DNA from: Enterovirga aerilata
GTDB taxonomy: Bacteria > Pseudomonadota > Alphaproteobacteria > Rhizobiales > Beijerinckiaceae
Reading direction: 5' to 3'
DNA: 64,000 nucleotides
NCBI RefSeq assembly: GCF_013044135.1
Contig: NZ_JABEPP010000002.1
Coordinates: 372,001 to 436,000 of the forward strand
Within the stretch, counting starts at the first letter, position 1. Every line of letters starts with the position of its first letter. A program made the position numbers and the translations under genes. The notes under the pieces are model-generated. The model was not told where the DNA came from. It ran no database searches and saw only the letters and a list, made by a program, of their open reading frames with translations. Shown here one piece after another: positions 8,699 through 16,585 of the stretch.

Positions 8699-8723
8699 GC
8701 GGCTGGGATCGTTAGTGTACTAA
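8695..8723 (+). promoter_or_regulatory. putative promoter of fpr-marR
   Basis: On the plus strand TTGAGC (8695-8700) and TACTAA (8718-8723) are separated by 17 bases and would start transcription near 8730, about 90 bases before fpr. The -10 element lies entirely inside the palindrome 8711-8724, so a repressor bound there would block this promoter. This is a match by eye of moderate quality. Confidence 0.35.
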
Positions 8724-8724
8724 C
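8711..8724. promoter_or_regulatory. operator candidate GTTAGTGTACTAAC between enamidase and fpr-marR
   Basis: The 14-base site GTTAGTGTACTAAC has inverted arms GTTAG and CTAAC around a four-base centre, a form usual for MarR or GntR family dimers. It sits in the divergent region between the enamidase-like gene and fpr-marR and covers the putative -10 box of fpr-marR. The first ten bases recur exactly at 40281-40290 at the promoter of the molybdenum hydroxylase operon. The neighbouring MarR-family regulator is the natural candidate to bind both sites; this is inference. Confidence 0.55.
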
Positions 8725-8820
8725 AATTCCCGTCGTGCAAAGTGGATCGCGTCGCCCGGGCGGCGCGTTCCGGTTCAGGATCGGCCGCCGAGGCGGCTTC
8801 GAAGCCGGGTTTGCCAGGGC

Positions 8821-9594
8821 ATGAGCAATTTCAACGAAGAGCGCGTGACCAGCGTCCACCACTGGACGGACACGCTGTTCAGCTTCACCACCACGCGCGA
8901 TCCGAGCTTCCGCTTCCGGAACGGCGAGTTCACGATGATCGGCCTCAAGGTCGGCGACAAGCCGCTGCTGCGTGCCTACAGCGTCGTCTCCGCCAATTAC
9001 GAGGACAAGCTGGAGTTCTTCTCCATCAAGGTGCCGGACGGCCCGCTTACCTCCAAGCTGCAGCACCTGAAGGTCGGCGATCCGATCATCGTCAGCCGCA
9101 AGGCGACCGGCACGCTCGTCCTCGACAACCTCCATCCCGGGCGCAACCTCTACCTCCTCGGGACCGGCACCGGGCTCGCTCCGTTCCTGGCGATCGTCAA
9201 GGACCCGGAGACCTACGAGCGCTACGAGAAGGTCGTCCTTCTCCATGGCTGCCGCCAGGTGGCCGAGCTCGCCTATGGCGAGACGATCACGGAGGCCTTG
9301 CCGAACGACGAGTTCGTCGGCGAGCTCGTGCGCGAGAAGCTGATCTACTACCCGACCGTGACCCGCGAGCCCTTCCGCAACCGCGGCCGCATCACGGATC
9401 TGATCACCTCGGGCAAGCTGTTCGAGGATATCGGCCTGGCGCCGCTCGACCGCGCCCAGGATCGCGTCATGCTCTGCGGCAGCCCGCAGATGCTCGCCGA
9501 CCTGAAGGGCCTGCTCGAGGGCCAGGGCTTCAAGGAAGGCAATACGGGCGAGCCGGGCGACTACGTCATCGAGAAGGCCTTCGTGGAGAAGTGA
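8821..9594 (+). CDS. fpr: ferredoxin-NADP+ reductase
   Basis: The 257-residue flavoprotein moves electrons between NADPH and ferredoxin or flavodoxin. It has the FAD-binding motif RAYS at residues 51-54, the NADP-binding GTGTGLAPF near residue 115 and the C-terminal CGSPQM motif before the last 40 residues. It matches the bacterial Fpr type in length. Its stop codon overlaps the GTG of a MarR regulator, so the two are translated together, and the pair is divergent from the enamidase-like gene. In many alphaproteobacteria Fpr serves general redox needs. Here it could also supply reduced ferredoxin to the 6-hydroxynicotinate reductase-like protein, whose characterised relative is ferredoxin dependent. 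That link is inference. Confidence 0.92.
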   Translation: MSNFNEERVTSVHHWTDTLFSFTTTRDPSFRFRNGEFTMIGLKVGDKPLLRAYSVVSANYEDKLEFFSIKVPDGPLTSKLQHLKVGDPIIVSRKATGTLVLDNLHPGRNLYLLGTGTGLAPFLAIVKDPETYERYEKVVLLHGCRQVAELAYGETITEALPNDEFVGELVREKLIYYPTVTREPFRNRGRITDLITSGKLFEDIGLAPLDRAQDRVMLCGSPQMLADLKGLLEGQGFKEGNTGEPGDYVIEKAFVEK

Positions 9595-10034
9595 CGGGCG
9601 CGGCCGACCTCCTGGCCGAGGAGACGGCCTATCGCCTCGACGAGCAGGTCGGGTTCATCCTCCGGCAAGTCCAGCAGCGGCATGCGCTGATCTTCGCGGC
9701 CGCCTTCGGCGACGACCTGACCGCGATGCAATGGGCGGCTCTGGCCAAGCTCGCCGAGCGGGGCGAATGCTCGCAGAACCTGCTCGGGCGTCTGGTCGCC
9801 ATGGATGTCGCGACCATCAAGGGCGTAGTGGACCGGCTCGTGCGCCGCGGCCTCGCCGAGACGAGCGCCGACCCGGACGACCGGCGCCGCGTGGTCGTGC
9901 GTCTGACGGAAGCCGGACGCGACTTCTACCGTGCCAATGCGCAGAAGGCGCTACGCGTGACGGAGGAGACGCTCGGACCGCTCGCGCCGCGCGAGCGGGA
10001 CCAGCTTCTCGTCCTGCTCCGCCGCCTGCGCTGA
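9591..10034 (+). CDS. MarR-family regulator, NicR/BpsR-like
   Basis: This 147-residue winged-helix protein starts with GTG overlapping the fpr stop by four bases. It has the MarR recognition region CSQNLLGRLVAMDVATIKGV and the wing motif with SADPDDRRRVVV. The segments LDEQVGFILRQVQQRH and DLTAMQWAALAKLAE recall the NicR/BpsR group, which responds to 6-hydroxynicotinate and controls nicotinate degradation genes. That comparison is from memory and not computed. Its position beside an enamidase-like gene, with a palindromic site in the divergent promoter region and a partial copy at the hydroxylase operon, makes it the best candidate for the pathway regulator. Confidence 0.85.
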   Translation: MTGAADLLAEETAYRLDEQVGFILRQVQQRHALIFAAAFGDDLTAMQWAALAKLAERGECSQNLLGRLVAMDVATIKGVVDRLVRRGLAETSADPDDRRRVVVRLTEAGRDFYRANAQKALRVTEETLGPLAPRERDQLLVLLRRLR

Positions 10035-10040
10035 GGCGCT

Positions 10041-10075
10041 GCGACACAGCGCAGCCGCGCGACCCGTTGTGTCGC
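10041..10075. promoter_or_regulatory. inverted repeat between marR and ABC transporter gene
   Basis: GCGACACA (10041-10048) and TGTGTCGC (10068-10075) form a perfect 8-bp inverted repeat with a 19-base spacer, starting 6 bases after the marR stop. It may be part of a terminator or an operator for the following ABC transporter gene. There is no T tract, so the role is undecided. Confidence 0.3.
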
Positions 10076-10149
10076 CCCCGGTTCCCGCTAATGGGACTGA
10101 TCCTGCAACGCGCCCGCACCGGGGCGCCGCTGCCCCGGAGTGATCGAGA

Positions 10150-11937
10150 ATGCGCGGCTTGTGGCAGGCCATCCTGCAGATCTGGCGGCTCCTCTACCCC
10201 TATTTCGCGACGCGCGACGTCACGACCGTCCGGCTCTGGCCCCTCCCGGCCTTCCGCATCCAGGAGCGCTGGGTCGCCCTGACGCTCGCCGTCACGGTGA
10301 TCGCGATCGAGTTCGGGCAGGTCGCGATCAATGTCCGGCTCTCGTATTTCAACCGCGACTGGTTCAACGCCATCCAGGCCAGGGACGCGACCACGTTCTG
10401 GACGCTGCTCTTCACCGTCTTCTGCTTCTGGGCGGCGATCTTCATCGCGAGCGCGATCATCCAGTACGTGCTGCAATCCTACCTGCTGATCGGCTGGCGC
10501 CGCTGGCTCACGGCCCGCTACACGCATCGCTGGCTGGAGAACCACACGCATTACCGGATGCAACTCGCGGGCACCGGCGCCGACAACCCGGACCAGCGCA
10601 TCCAGGAGGACGTCGACCGCTTCACCGAGCGGACGGCCTATCTCACGCTGTCCATCCTCTCCGCGGTCTCCAACCTCATCTCGTTCTCCGTCATCCTCTG
10701 GAACATCTCGTCCGAGTTCTCGGTGCCGGGGACGGATTGGCGGGTGCCGGGCTTCCTCGTCTGGGGCGCTCTGATCTACAGCGCCTTCGCGACCTGGCTG
10801 ACGCATCTCATCGGGCGGCCGCTGATCCGACTCAATTTCGAGCAGCAGCGCTACGAGGCGGATTTCCGCTTCTCGCTGGCGCGGCTCAGGGAATACGGCG
10901 AGCAGGTCGCGCTGCTCGGCGGCGAGCGCGCCGAGCGCGACCGCTTCGGGCAGCGCTTCGGCAACGTAATCGACAACTTCCTGGCGATCGTCAGCCGCCG
11001 CAAGAAGCTGATCGCCTTCACGGCGAGCTACGGCCAGCTCAATGCCGTGATCCCGTATATCCTGGTGGCGCCCTATTACTTCGCCGGCCAGATCCAGCTC
11101 GGCGGGCTGACGCAGACGGCGGGCGCCTTCGCGCGCGTCGAATCGACGATGTCGTTCTTCATCACGTTCTACACGACCATCGCCGACTACAAGGCGGTCG
11201 TGGACCGGCTGAGCGGCTTCGACGCTGCGATCGCGCAGACGGAGGCGGCCTCCGTCACCCCGCTTCGGATCGGAAGCCACGGCGGCAGCACGGTCGAGCT
11301 GAGCGGCCTGGCGCTCGCCCTGCCGGACGGCCGGCGGATCGTCGGGGCCGACAGGCTCGTCTTCCGCGCGGGCGAGAGCGCCCTCGTGACCGGCCCTTCC
11401 GGTTCCGGCAAATCCACCCTCTTCCGGGCCATCGCGGGGATCTGGCCCTTCGGCGAAGGCGAGGTCGTCAAGCCCGCGGGCGCGCGGATCATGCTCCTGC
11501 CGCAGCGGCCCTACATCCCCGTCGGCACCCTGCGCGGCGCCCTCGCCTATCCGGCATCCGAGGACGCCTATCCGGACGAGGCGATCGTGGACGCCCTCCA
11601 CGCCGTGCGGCTTGGGCAATTCGCCGGCCGGCTCGACGAGGAGGAAGCCTGGAACCAGACGATGTCGCTCGGCGAGCAGCAGCGCGTCGCCATCGCGCGC
11701 GCTCTCCTGGCGAAGCCCGACTGGCTGTTCCTGGACGAGGCGACGGCCGCGCTCGACGAGAACACCGAGGAGGTGATCTACCGGGTGCTGGCCGAGCGCC
11801 TGCCAGACACCACGATCGTGTCGATCGGCCATCGCTCGACGCTGATCGAGCACCACGAGCGCCGCATCGAGATGCGCCCGGGCGCCGACAAACTCTTCAG
11901 GCCGGTCGATACGAGGCCGGAGCCGGCTCCGGCCTGA
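10150..11937 (+). CDS. ABC transporter, SbmA/BacA-like membrane domain fused to ATPase (YddA-like)
   Basis: The 595-residue protein carries an ABC_membrane_2 domain in its first 370 residues with about six helices. Typical family text is FNRDWFNAIQARD near residue 60 and NPDQRIQEDVDRFTE near 147. The C-terminal ATPase domain has Walker A GPSGSGKST near residue 417, the signature SLGEQQRVAIARAL near 506 and Walker B WLFLDEATAALDE near 524. It acts in the inner membrane as a homodimer. Relatives include YddA-type exporters and peptide or cobalamin transporters, so the substrate is uncertain. It stands alone between marR and the META-domain gene. Confidence 0.88.
   Translation: MRGLWQAILQIWRLLYPYFATRDVTTVRLWPLPAFRIQERWVALTLAVTVIAIEFGQVAINVRLSYFNRDWFNAIQARDATTFWTLLFTVFCFWAAIFIASAIIQYVLQSYLLIGWRRWLTARYTHRWLENHTHYRMQLAGTGADNPDQRIQEDVDRFTERTAYLTLSILSAVSNLISFSVILWNISSEFSVPGTDWRVPGFLVWGALIYSAFATWLTHLIGRPLIRLNFEQQRYEADFRFSLARLREYGEQVALLGGERAERDRFGQRFGNVIDNFLAIVSRRKKLIAFTASYGQLNAVIPYILVAPYYFAGQIQLGGLTQTAGAFARVESTMSFFITFYTTIADYKAVVDRLSGFDAAIAQTEAASVTPLRIGSHGGSTVELSGLALALPDGRRIVGADRLVFRAGESALVTGPSGSGKSTLFRAIAGIWPFGEGEVVKPAGARIMLLPQRPYIPVGTLRGALAYPASEDAYPDEAIVDALHAVRLGQFAGRLDEEEAWNQTMSLGEQQRVAIARALLAKPDWLFLDEATAALDENTEEVIYRVLAERLPDTTIVSIGHRSTLIEHHERRIEMRPGADKLFRPVDTRPEPAPA
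11914..11935. repeat. 22-base perfect palindrome at the convergent 3' ends
   Basis: The last codons of the ABC transporter gene form a perfect palindrome, arm AGGCCGGAGCC followed by its reverse complement. It lies between the transporter and the convergent META-domain gene, so the folded RNA could help terminate both transcripts. No T tract follows. Confidence 0.4.
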
Positions 11938-11952
11938 GCGGGAGCCGAGGCG

Positions 11953-12444
11953 TCAGAGCGAGCGCTCGAACTTGATCTCGCCGTTCGGTCCCTTGATCAC
12001 CAGCGAGCCGACGACCGTGTCCCATTTGGCCGAGGTGCGGAGCGCGGTGAGGTATTGCATCTCGGCCGCCATCACGCCCTTGTCGCAGCTCTTCCTGGTC
12101 ATCGCGATCGGGCCGACCGCGATGCCCTGCTCGCGAAGCGGATAGGCTGTCGCCGAGAAGGTGTTGCACCCGCCGAAGCCGTGCAGCCGGAACTGGTCGT
12201 CGAGCCGGAAGGTCGGCCGCTCCGTGCCGCCATAGGGCTTGCCGTTGATGCTGACCGCGATCCAGGACTGCCCGAGCGGGAAGCGCTTCTCTTCCTTCTG
12301 CGCCGGCCGCTGGTAGCCCGGCTGGTGCTGTTCCTGATTCGTCCGGCGCCCGAAGCCGACGCCCTGCGCCGCGACCTCCGTCACGCCGCCGAGCAGCGCT
12401 GCCGCCGCGACCGCAAACCCGACCGAACGCATCGTCCTCCCCAT
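11953..12444 (-). CDS. META-domain (HslJ-like) secreted protein
   Basis: The 163-residue product begins with a signal-peptide-like stretch (MRSVGFAVAAAALLGGVTEV, cleaved near AAAQ). It then carries a META/HslJ domain: WIAVSINGKPY near residue 61, RLHGFGGCNTFSATAYPL near 86 and AMTRKSC near 113, with the usual paired cysteines. The META domain is linked to novobiocin resistance and heat response in HslJ, but the activity is unknown. ATG at 12444 and ATG at 12432 are both possible starts; the second would place GGGGAGG close upstream. It converges with the ABC transporter gene and follows hisG by 20 bases, so it may be read from the hisZ-hisG message. Confidence 0.8.
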   Translation of the reverse strand: MGRTMRSVGFAVAAAALLGGVTEVAAQGVGFGRRTNQEQHQPGYQRPAQKEEKRFPLGQSWIAVSINGKPYGGTERPTFRLDDQFRLHGFGGCNTFSATAYPLREQGIAVGPIAMTRKSCDKGVMAAEMQYLTALRTSAKWDTVVGSLVIKGPNGEIKFERSL

Positions 12445-12464
12445 GTCCAGGAACCTCGTGCAGG

Positions 12465-13481
12465 TTAGAAGCTGCGCCCGATCGAAACAACGTGATCAGC
12501 TGCCGCGTCGGCCGGGAGCCGCGCGAAGAGCCGGTCGGCGAGCGGATTGGCCGGCTCGAACACGTAGTCGAGCGTCCGGACGGTCACGTTCGCCGCACCT
12601 GCCGCCATGAGCGCCTCCACGACGTCGAACACCTGTCCGCTCGGGCAGCGCAGCACCGTCTCGGCCCGGTTCTCCGTCCCGTCCGGCAGCGTGGCGCCGA
12701 ACTGCCGCCCGATGCTCTCCGCCATCGCCGCCCCGCCCGCAAGGGTCGCACGGATTTCCCTTGTGGTTCGTGCGAGCTCCTCGGCGGCGATCCGGGCGAG
12801 GAGCTGACGCGCGCTGCGGCGGGCGCCCTCGCCCCAGGGCGCCGCGAGCGAGGCCATGAGGTTCGCCTCCGAGCGCAGGATCAGGCCGTCGTCCACGACC
12901 TTGAGGCCGTTGGCCGCGAGCGTGGCCCCGGTCGTCGTGATGTCGACGATGAGGTCCGCCACGCCGTTCGCCGGCGCCGCTTCGGTGGCCCCGAGGCTCT
13001 CGACGATGCGGTAGTCGGCGATCCCGTGCTCGCCGAAGAAGCGGCGCGTCAGGTTCAAGTATTTCGTCGCGACGAGCAGCCGCCGCCCGTGGCGCGAGCG
13101 CATGTCGGACGCGACCTCGTCGAGGTCCGACATGGTGCGCACGTCGATCCAGGCCTGCGGCACCGCGACCACGACGTTGGCGTGGCCGAAGCCGAGCCCG
13201 GTGACGATCTGCACCGTCGCATCCGCGTCCGGTACGCCCTCGCGCAGGAGGTCCTCGCCCGTCACGCCGAGATGGGCGCCGCCGGAGGCGAGCTGCGCCA
13301 CGACCTCAGCCGCGGACAGGAACAGCACCTCGACCTCGGGCACGCCGGCGAGCGTGCCGCGATAGTCCCGGGTGCCGCGGGTGCGGGTGAGCGGCAGGCC
13401 CGCGCGCGCGAAGAACGCGGAGGCGTTCTCCTGCAGGCGCCCCTTGGACGGGACCGCGAGAACGAGCGGGGCGTCGCTCAT
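12465..13481 (-). CDS. hisG: ATP phosphoribosyltransferase catalytic subunit HisG
   Basis: HisG catalyses the first step of histidine synthesis, joining ATP and PRPP. The 338-residue product begins LVLAVPSKGRLQENASAFFA, the usual HisG N-terminus. It contains LGVTGEDLLREGVPDAD near residue 78 and the PRPP-loop region LIVDITTTGATLAANGL near 174. It is longer than the short HisG form but resembles the roughly 325-residue rhizobial type. I chose ATG at 13481, which overlaps the hisZ stop by four bases. The pairing with hisZ shows the hetero-octameric enzyme. The cytoplasmic complex is feedback-inhibited by histidine in characterised members. Confidence 0.93.
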   Translation of the reverse strand: MSDAPLVLAVPSKGRLQENASAFFARAGLPLTRTRGTRDYRGTLAGVPEVEVLFLSAAEVVAQLASGGAHLGVTGEDLLREGVPDADATVQIVTGLGFGHANVVVAVPQAWIDVRTMSDLDEVASDMRSRHGRRLLVATKYLNLTRRFFGEHGIADYRIVESLGATEAAPANGVADLIVDITTTGATLAANGLKVVDDGLILRSEANLMASLAAPWGEGARRSARQLLARIAAEELARTTREIRATLAGGAAMAESIGRQFGATLPDGTENRAETVLRCPSGQVFDVVEALMAAGAANVTVRTLDYVFEPANPLADRLFARLPADAAADHVVSIGRSF

Positions 13482-14581
13482 GCGGCGCCTCCGGCAAGGC
13501 GGTCGAGCCAGAAGGAGCAACCCACCGCGGGCATGGGAGCGGCCGCGCCGAGCTGCTCCAGCAGCCGGTCGTAGCGGCCGCCGGCCACCAGGAAGCGCCC
13601 GGGCGGCGCCGCGGAATCGCGCATCTCGAAGATGAAGCCGGTGTAGTAGTCCATGTTGCGTGCGGAATCGGCCGCGAAGGTCACGCCGTCGAGCGGGACC
13701 CCGCGCCGCGCCATCTCCTCGCAGCGGGCCTCGAAGCGCCCGAGCGCCGGCCCGAGATCGAGCCCGGCGCCGCGCGCGAGCTCGCGCATGGCGCGCGCCG
13801 CGCCGCCCGGATCGCCGCGGATCGCGAGATAGCGGCGCAGCACCTCGCGCGCCTCGCCCGCAAGCCCGCCCGAGCGATTCGCCGCGCGCGACAGGAAGCG
13901 CTCCGCGATCTCGGCCGCGCTCCGGCCGCCGACGGCCGAGATCCCGGCGATGGAGATCACGTCCTCCACGAAGGCCTTCGCGGCGCGCGGATCCTGGCCC
14001 TCGATCGCGCCGAGGAGGCCCGCGTAATCGGCCCCCGCCGGCCTGGGCTCCTCCGCGAGCGCCGCCTCGATGCCGCGCCCCGCCGAGAGCTGCCGAACGA
14101 GCCGGCGCCGCGCCGCCGGCGCCACGGCGAGCGCGTCGAGCACGGCCTCGAGCAGGCCCATATCGCCGATCCGCACCTCCACGCCGCGGCGCCCATAGAG
14201 ATCGAGCGCCGCCATGGCGAGCGCGAACACCTCGGCATCGGCGGCGGCCGCGTCCCGGTTGCCGATCGACTCCACGCCGGCCTGGAGGAATTCGCTCGGC
14301 TCGCCGGCACGCTGCCGGAACACGGGGCCGAGATAGCAGTATTCGCCCGCGTCCCGCCCCGAGCGGACATGCGCCACGCAGACCGGGATCGTGTGCTCGG
14401 GCCTGAGGCAGAACTCGCGTCCCTCCCCGTCCTGCGTCACGAACAGGCGGCGGCGGATGCTCTCGCCGGAGAGCTCCAGAAAAAGCGCGGCGGGCTGGAG
14501 GATCGGCGTGTCCACCAGGGTGGAGCCGCGCCGGGCGAAGAGCCGGACGAGCTCGTCATGAGCTGAGACGGAAGGGATCAT
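13478..14581 (-). CDS. hisZ: ATP phosphoribosyltransferase regulatory subunit HisZ
   Basis: HisZ is a histidyl-tRNA synthetase paralogue without tRNA charging activity that activates and regulates HisG. The 367-residue protein has the class II core: PILQPAALFLELSGE near residue 25, LRPEHTIPVCVAH near 58, YLGPVFRQR near 82 and MDYYTGFIFEMRD near 309. It overlaps hisG by four bases, giving translational coupling in the order hisZ-hisG. The separate full-length hisS at 17.6-19.2 kb supports the assignment of this shorter copy as HisZ. Confidence 0.92.
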   Translation of the reverse strand: MIPSVSAHDELVRLFARRGSTLVDTPILQPAALFLELSGESIRRRLFVTQDGEGREFCLRPEHTIPVCVAHVRSGRDAGEYCYLGPVFRQRAGEPSEFLQAGVESIGNRDAAAADAEVFALAMAALDLYGRRGVEVRIGDMGLLEAVLDALAVAPAARRRLVRQLSAGRGIEAALAEEPRPAGADYAGLLGAIEGQDPRAAKAFVEDVISIAGISAVGGRSAAEIAERFLSRAANRSGGLAGEAREVLRRYLAIRGDPGGAARAMRELARGAGLDLGPALGRFEARCEEMARRGVPLDGVTFAADSARNMDYYTGFIFEMRDSAAPPGRFLVAGGRYDRLLEQLGAAAPMPAVGCSFWLDRLAGGAA

Positions 14582-14665
14582 GGGCGTCGAGGCCGTCCCG
14601 ATAGCCGAGATCGGCCTCCGGATCGACGACTTTCGACGTCAGTGAGGCCTTGGGGGTGCGGGAGG

Positions 14666-14917
14666 CTAGAGCAGCCTCGCCCAGACGGCCCTGCGCGGCG
14701 ACCCCGACGGCGGGACCTCGGAACGCTCGCGGGCAAGGTCGGCCTCGATGCGGGCGGTCACGACCCACCATGCGATCGCCCGGCTCGCGATCAGCGTGGC
14801 ATGGACGGCGAACGTGGTGATGAGGCCCGCAACCCCGAGCGTCACGGGCCCGCGCTTCGCCTCGCCCAACCCGAAATCACCGGCCGGCGCGAGCTTGAGC
14901 CGTCGCATTCCCCGCAT
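14666..14917 (-). CDS. hypothetical 83-residue membrane protein
   Basis: A short reading frame encodes a basic N-terminus, one hydrophobic segment around residues 25-52 (VTLGVAGLITTFAVHATLIA and beyond), then an acidic and Arg-rich tail. I recognise no family. It lies between hisZ and the porin gene on the same strand with clear gaps on both sides. The base composition fits real genes, but the evidence is only that the frame fits the space and gives a plausible membrane segment. Confidence 0.4.
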   Translation of the reverse strand: MRGMRRLKLAPAGDFGLGEAKRGPVTLGVAGLITTFAVHATLIASRAIAWWVVTARIEADLARERSEVPPSGSPRRAVWARLL

Positions 14918-14996
14918 CCTCCTCCGTCACGAAGATGGGATAGCGGTGCTTAACGGCGCGTATACCCGCAGGTGCAAGCTCGGCGGGATTGCGATC

Positions 14997-16436
14997 TCAA
15001 TAGCGGATGGAGCTTCTCAGGCCGAACACCGCTGCATCCTTCACGGCGGCGCCCGTCGGGCTGCGCGGATCGGCCATCCCGGCTCCGGGCCGGCGGATGT
15101 ACTGGAAGTCCGGCTGCACGGTCCAGCCCGGGACGATCTGCGCCTGGTAGGTCGCTTCGAGCACGGCTTCGCTCCTGCGCTGCGGCCGGAACGCGCCCGG
15201 GGCGAAGACGCCGAGATCGGCATCGAAGGCCCGCGCGGCGTCGGAGACCCGCGCGTAGGCGAAGCTCACGCCGACGGTGTCGTCCGGCCGCCCGGGCAGC
15301 AGGCCCTTATAGGTCAGCCCGGCATCGGCGTAGAAGCCGACGAGATTGCGGTCGCCCGGCGCGCCGAGAAGGCGCGCGAACATGCCGAGCCCGCCGTCCT
15401 CGCTCCCCGGCGGGCGGTAGAGAAGCTGGTCGACGACGAGATAGCCGCCCACGTTTCCGGGCAGCCTTCGGCCGATCCCCGAGCTCGTCGGATCGGCCAG
15501 GAGCGGCGCCGCGGCGCCCGGACCGGGCTCGGCCAGGCGCTGGTGATCGAAGCGCGCCAGATGCCCCCAGGCGCCGAGCTTGGCGGTGCCCGGCAGCGCC
15601 GCGCCGGCGATCCCGGCATCGTAGCTGCAGGCGAGCTCCGCCATGACCAGCGCCGGATCGCGCGTCCGGAACGCAAGGCCGTCGGGATTGTCGCGCTGGG
15701 GGTCGGCGGAGCGCGGGCCCGCCGGCGCGCCGTTGAAGAGGCCGACGCTCGCCGACCAGCTCTCGTCCGGCGCGAACCTCGCCCGCATGCCGGGCGTCGC
15801 GAGCGGATAGGCCGGGCCGCCATTCGGCAGGTCGGCGGCCAGGAGGCCCGGGAAGCCGAAGGTCGAGTTCATGAACAGAGCAGCGTATTGGCTGACGACG
15901 AATTCGGTATCCGCCGCGAGCTGCCCGGCCCGCACGGACAGCCGGCCGTCGAAGAGCCGCTGCTCCAGCCACAGCTCGTAGAGACGCGTGGAGGGCAGCG
16001 CCTCGATGCCGCTCACCGCGAGCAGGTTGCCGAGATGATCGCGCGACAGGCCGCGGCCGTGGATCTGGTAGACATTCGTGTGGACGGTGGCGCCGCCCCA
16101 GCCGGCGAGGCGGCCGAGATCGATGTCGAGCTGCCCGTCGAGGCGGCCCGCATAGGTCGCGCCGCGCCGCTGCCCGCCGGACACGTTGCCCAGCCCCTCG
16201 CCGATATAGGTCAGGCTGTACGCGATCCCGCGCGCGGCGAGCGTGCCGCGCAGCCCGCCCGGATCCCCGGCCGGACGGAGCGCGCTCTGGATCGAGTCCG
16301 CCGGCGGCTGGGAGCCCGGCTGATCGGATGCGACCGCATCCCCCGGTTGCTCCCCGGCCGCGCCCTCGCCCTGCGCGAGAGCCGGGCCGGCGAGCGCCAG
16401 CACGGCGGCGGCGAGGAGGAAGGACCTGACGACCAC
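14997..16436 (-). CDS. OprB-family carbohydrate-selective porin
   Basis: The 479-residue outer-membrane protein begins with a clear signal peptide (GTG start, VVRSFLLAAAVLALAGPALA, cleaved near AQG). It then carries an OprB-type barrel: YSLTYIGEGLGNVSGG near residue 77, WGGATVHTNVYQIHGRG near 115, LPSTRLYELWLEQ near 149 and a C-terminus ending in an aromatic residue preceded by Arg (SIRY). OprB porins admit sugars across the outer membrane. The terminal Tyr fits the barrel-insertion signal. No transport genes are adjacent, so the specific sugar is unknown. Confidence 0.88.
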   Translation of the reverse strand: MVVRSFLLAAAVLALAGPALAQGEGAAGEQPGDAVASDQPGSQPPADSIQSALRPAGDPGGLRGTLAARGIAYSLTYIGEGLGNVSGGQRRGATYAGRLDGQLDIDLGRLAGWGGATVHTNVYQIHGRGLSRDHLGNLLAVSGIEALPSTRLYELWLEQRLFDGRLSVRAGQLAADTEFVVSQYAALFMNSTFGFPGLLAADLPNGGPAYPLATPGMRARFAPDESWSASVGLFNGAPAGPRSADPQRDNPDGLAFRTRDPALVMAELACSYDAGIAGAALPGTAKLGAWGHLARFDHQRLAEPGPGAAAPLLADPTSSGIGRRLPGNVGGYLVVDQLLYRPPGSEDGGLGMFARLLGAPGDRNLVGFYADAGLTYKGLLPGRPDDTVGVSFAYARVSDAARAFDADLGVFAPGAFRPQRRSEAVLEATYQAQIVPGWTVQPDFQYIRRPGAGMADPRSPTGAAVKDAAVFGLRSSIRY

Positions 16437-16517
16437 GTGAGCGCCCGCGACTCGGGTTGGGACGACGCGGACGGTACCCGAATTTAGCCTTTGCTATACC
16501 CGGAAAATGGCCGGCGA

Positions 16518-16548
16518 GCCCGTTCGCGCACCGATGTGCCGAACGGGC
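16518..16548 (-). terminator. hairpin downstream of the Ala/Lys-rich protein gene
   Basis: GCCCGTTCG and CGAACGGGC form a nine-bp stem continued by GCAC/GTGC around a CGAT loop. It lies 38 bases beyond the stop of the gene ending at 16586. On the minus strand it is followed by a short T-rich stretch (CATTTTCC), so a weak intrinsic terminator is likely. Confidence 0.45.
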
Positions 16549-16585
16549 CACACCAGCCGCGGCCCGCGCGGGGCCGCCCCTGCGG

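Noticed and set aside
9817-11856. A 679-codon minus-strand open frame opposite the ABC transporter
   Set aside because: The plus strand has Walker A, signature and Walker B motifs in order, while the minus frame shows only low-complexity charged text.
13478-14581. A second functional histidyl-tRNA synthetase
   Set aside because: It is short, lacks the anticodon-binding domain, overlaps hisG by four bases and is accompanied by a full hisS, so HisZ is the right call.
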